64,000 nucleotides of DNA. It comes from Bryopsis sp. KO-2023 (lineage: Eukaryota > Chlorophyta > Ulvophyceae > Bryopsidales > Bryopsidaceae). The position numbers were made by a program, and so were the translations under genes. Positions within the stretch are counted from its first letter, which is position 1. Every line of letters begins with the position of its first letter. The notes under the pieces are model-generated. The model ran no database searches and had not been told where the DNA came from. It saw nothing but the letters and a program-made list of their open reading frames with translations. The stretch lies in NCBI GenBank assembly GCA_030272585.1, contig BSYQ01000012.1:2046001-2110000 (forward strand). The letters run 5' to 3'. Shown here piece by piece: positions 63,766 through 64,000 of the stretch.

Positions 63766-64000
63766 CTGTGAAAACAGGACAGAAAAAATGTAAGAAAAAA
63801 AATCACACATGTTTACAGACTCTTTTTTTACGAAGTCTTTTATTTGGGGAGGGGGGGGACCGAAGGAGTCTGTCTGGGATGAAAAACTGGAAATGACATT
63901 TCAAAAAAATCGATATTTATGAGATGGCCTAAAATCAACAAAAGTTGAAAAAAAAAATAGTTGATAAAAGCCACCATGCGAGTGACATTACAAACATAGA

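Noticed and set aside
1-64000. CRISPR arrays, operons, Shine-Dalgarno sites
   Set aside because: The window is eukaryotic. No spaced direct-repeat arrays of CRISPR type are present, and genes are spliced and individually promoted.

Overview
This is nuclear DNA from an intron-rich eukaryote. Nearly every recognisable gene is interrupted by GT-AG introns, many with T-rich or compound T(n)G(n) tracts, and intergenic DNA holds LTR retrotransposons, tRNA-derived SINE-like pieces and palindromes. An orphan exon resembling a plastid CSP41-type epimerase, a Pro/Gly-rich wall-type protein and an RAP-domain protein fit a photosynthetic protist. A chromerid, stramenopile or other alga is possible, but this is a weak inference and I do not name a species.

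Layout. 1-3140: a short LTR element coding only Gag and protease, with a hairpin array and a tRNA-like SINE inside it. 3141-16400: repeat-rich DNA with three members of a leucine-rich-repeat-like (LRR) family (4872-6143 broken; 9857-11735 on the minus strand with its three homologous exons intact; 14202-16361 broken), plus SINE-like and palindromic sequences. 17172-31774: conserved genes, namely a NUDCD2-like CS-domain protein, a multi-membrane class 3 lipase, a Dpy-30-motif protein, a secreted fucolectin-like protein and prefoldin subunit 5. 32340-39262: an intact Ty3/gypsy-like element with near-identical LTRs and one 2022-residue Gag-Pol frame. 39658-44427: a divergent pair, RAP-domain protein and SAP18.

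46303-60991 holds four consecutive genes whose products all begin with signal peptides: an 823-residue Pro- then Gly-rich structural protein (minus), a four-module Kazal-like inhibitor, a secreted ankyrin-repeat protein, and a trypsin-fold protein that has lost two of its three catalytic residues. In all four the modules are carried on exons of matching phase. Together they look like an extracellular or cell-surface gene neighbourhood. I rebuilt the exon chains by hand from splice sites and reading phase, and each gives a complete frame. The right edge holds an unidentified coding-like exon and the last exon of a minus-strand gene that runs out of the window.

Main points of interest are: two divergent retroelements whose start codon is formed at the LTR/primer-binding-site junction and whose Gag carries membrane segments; the phase-1 modular Gly-rich gene with an abrupt strand switch of G-richness; the predicted pseudoprotease next to a Kazal inhibitor; and a secreted ankyrin protein with one repeat per exon.
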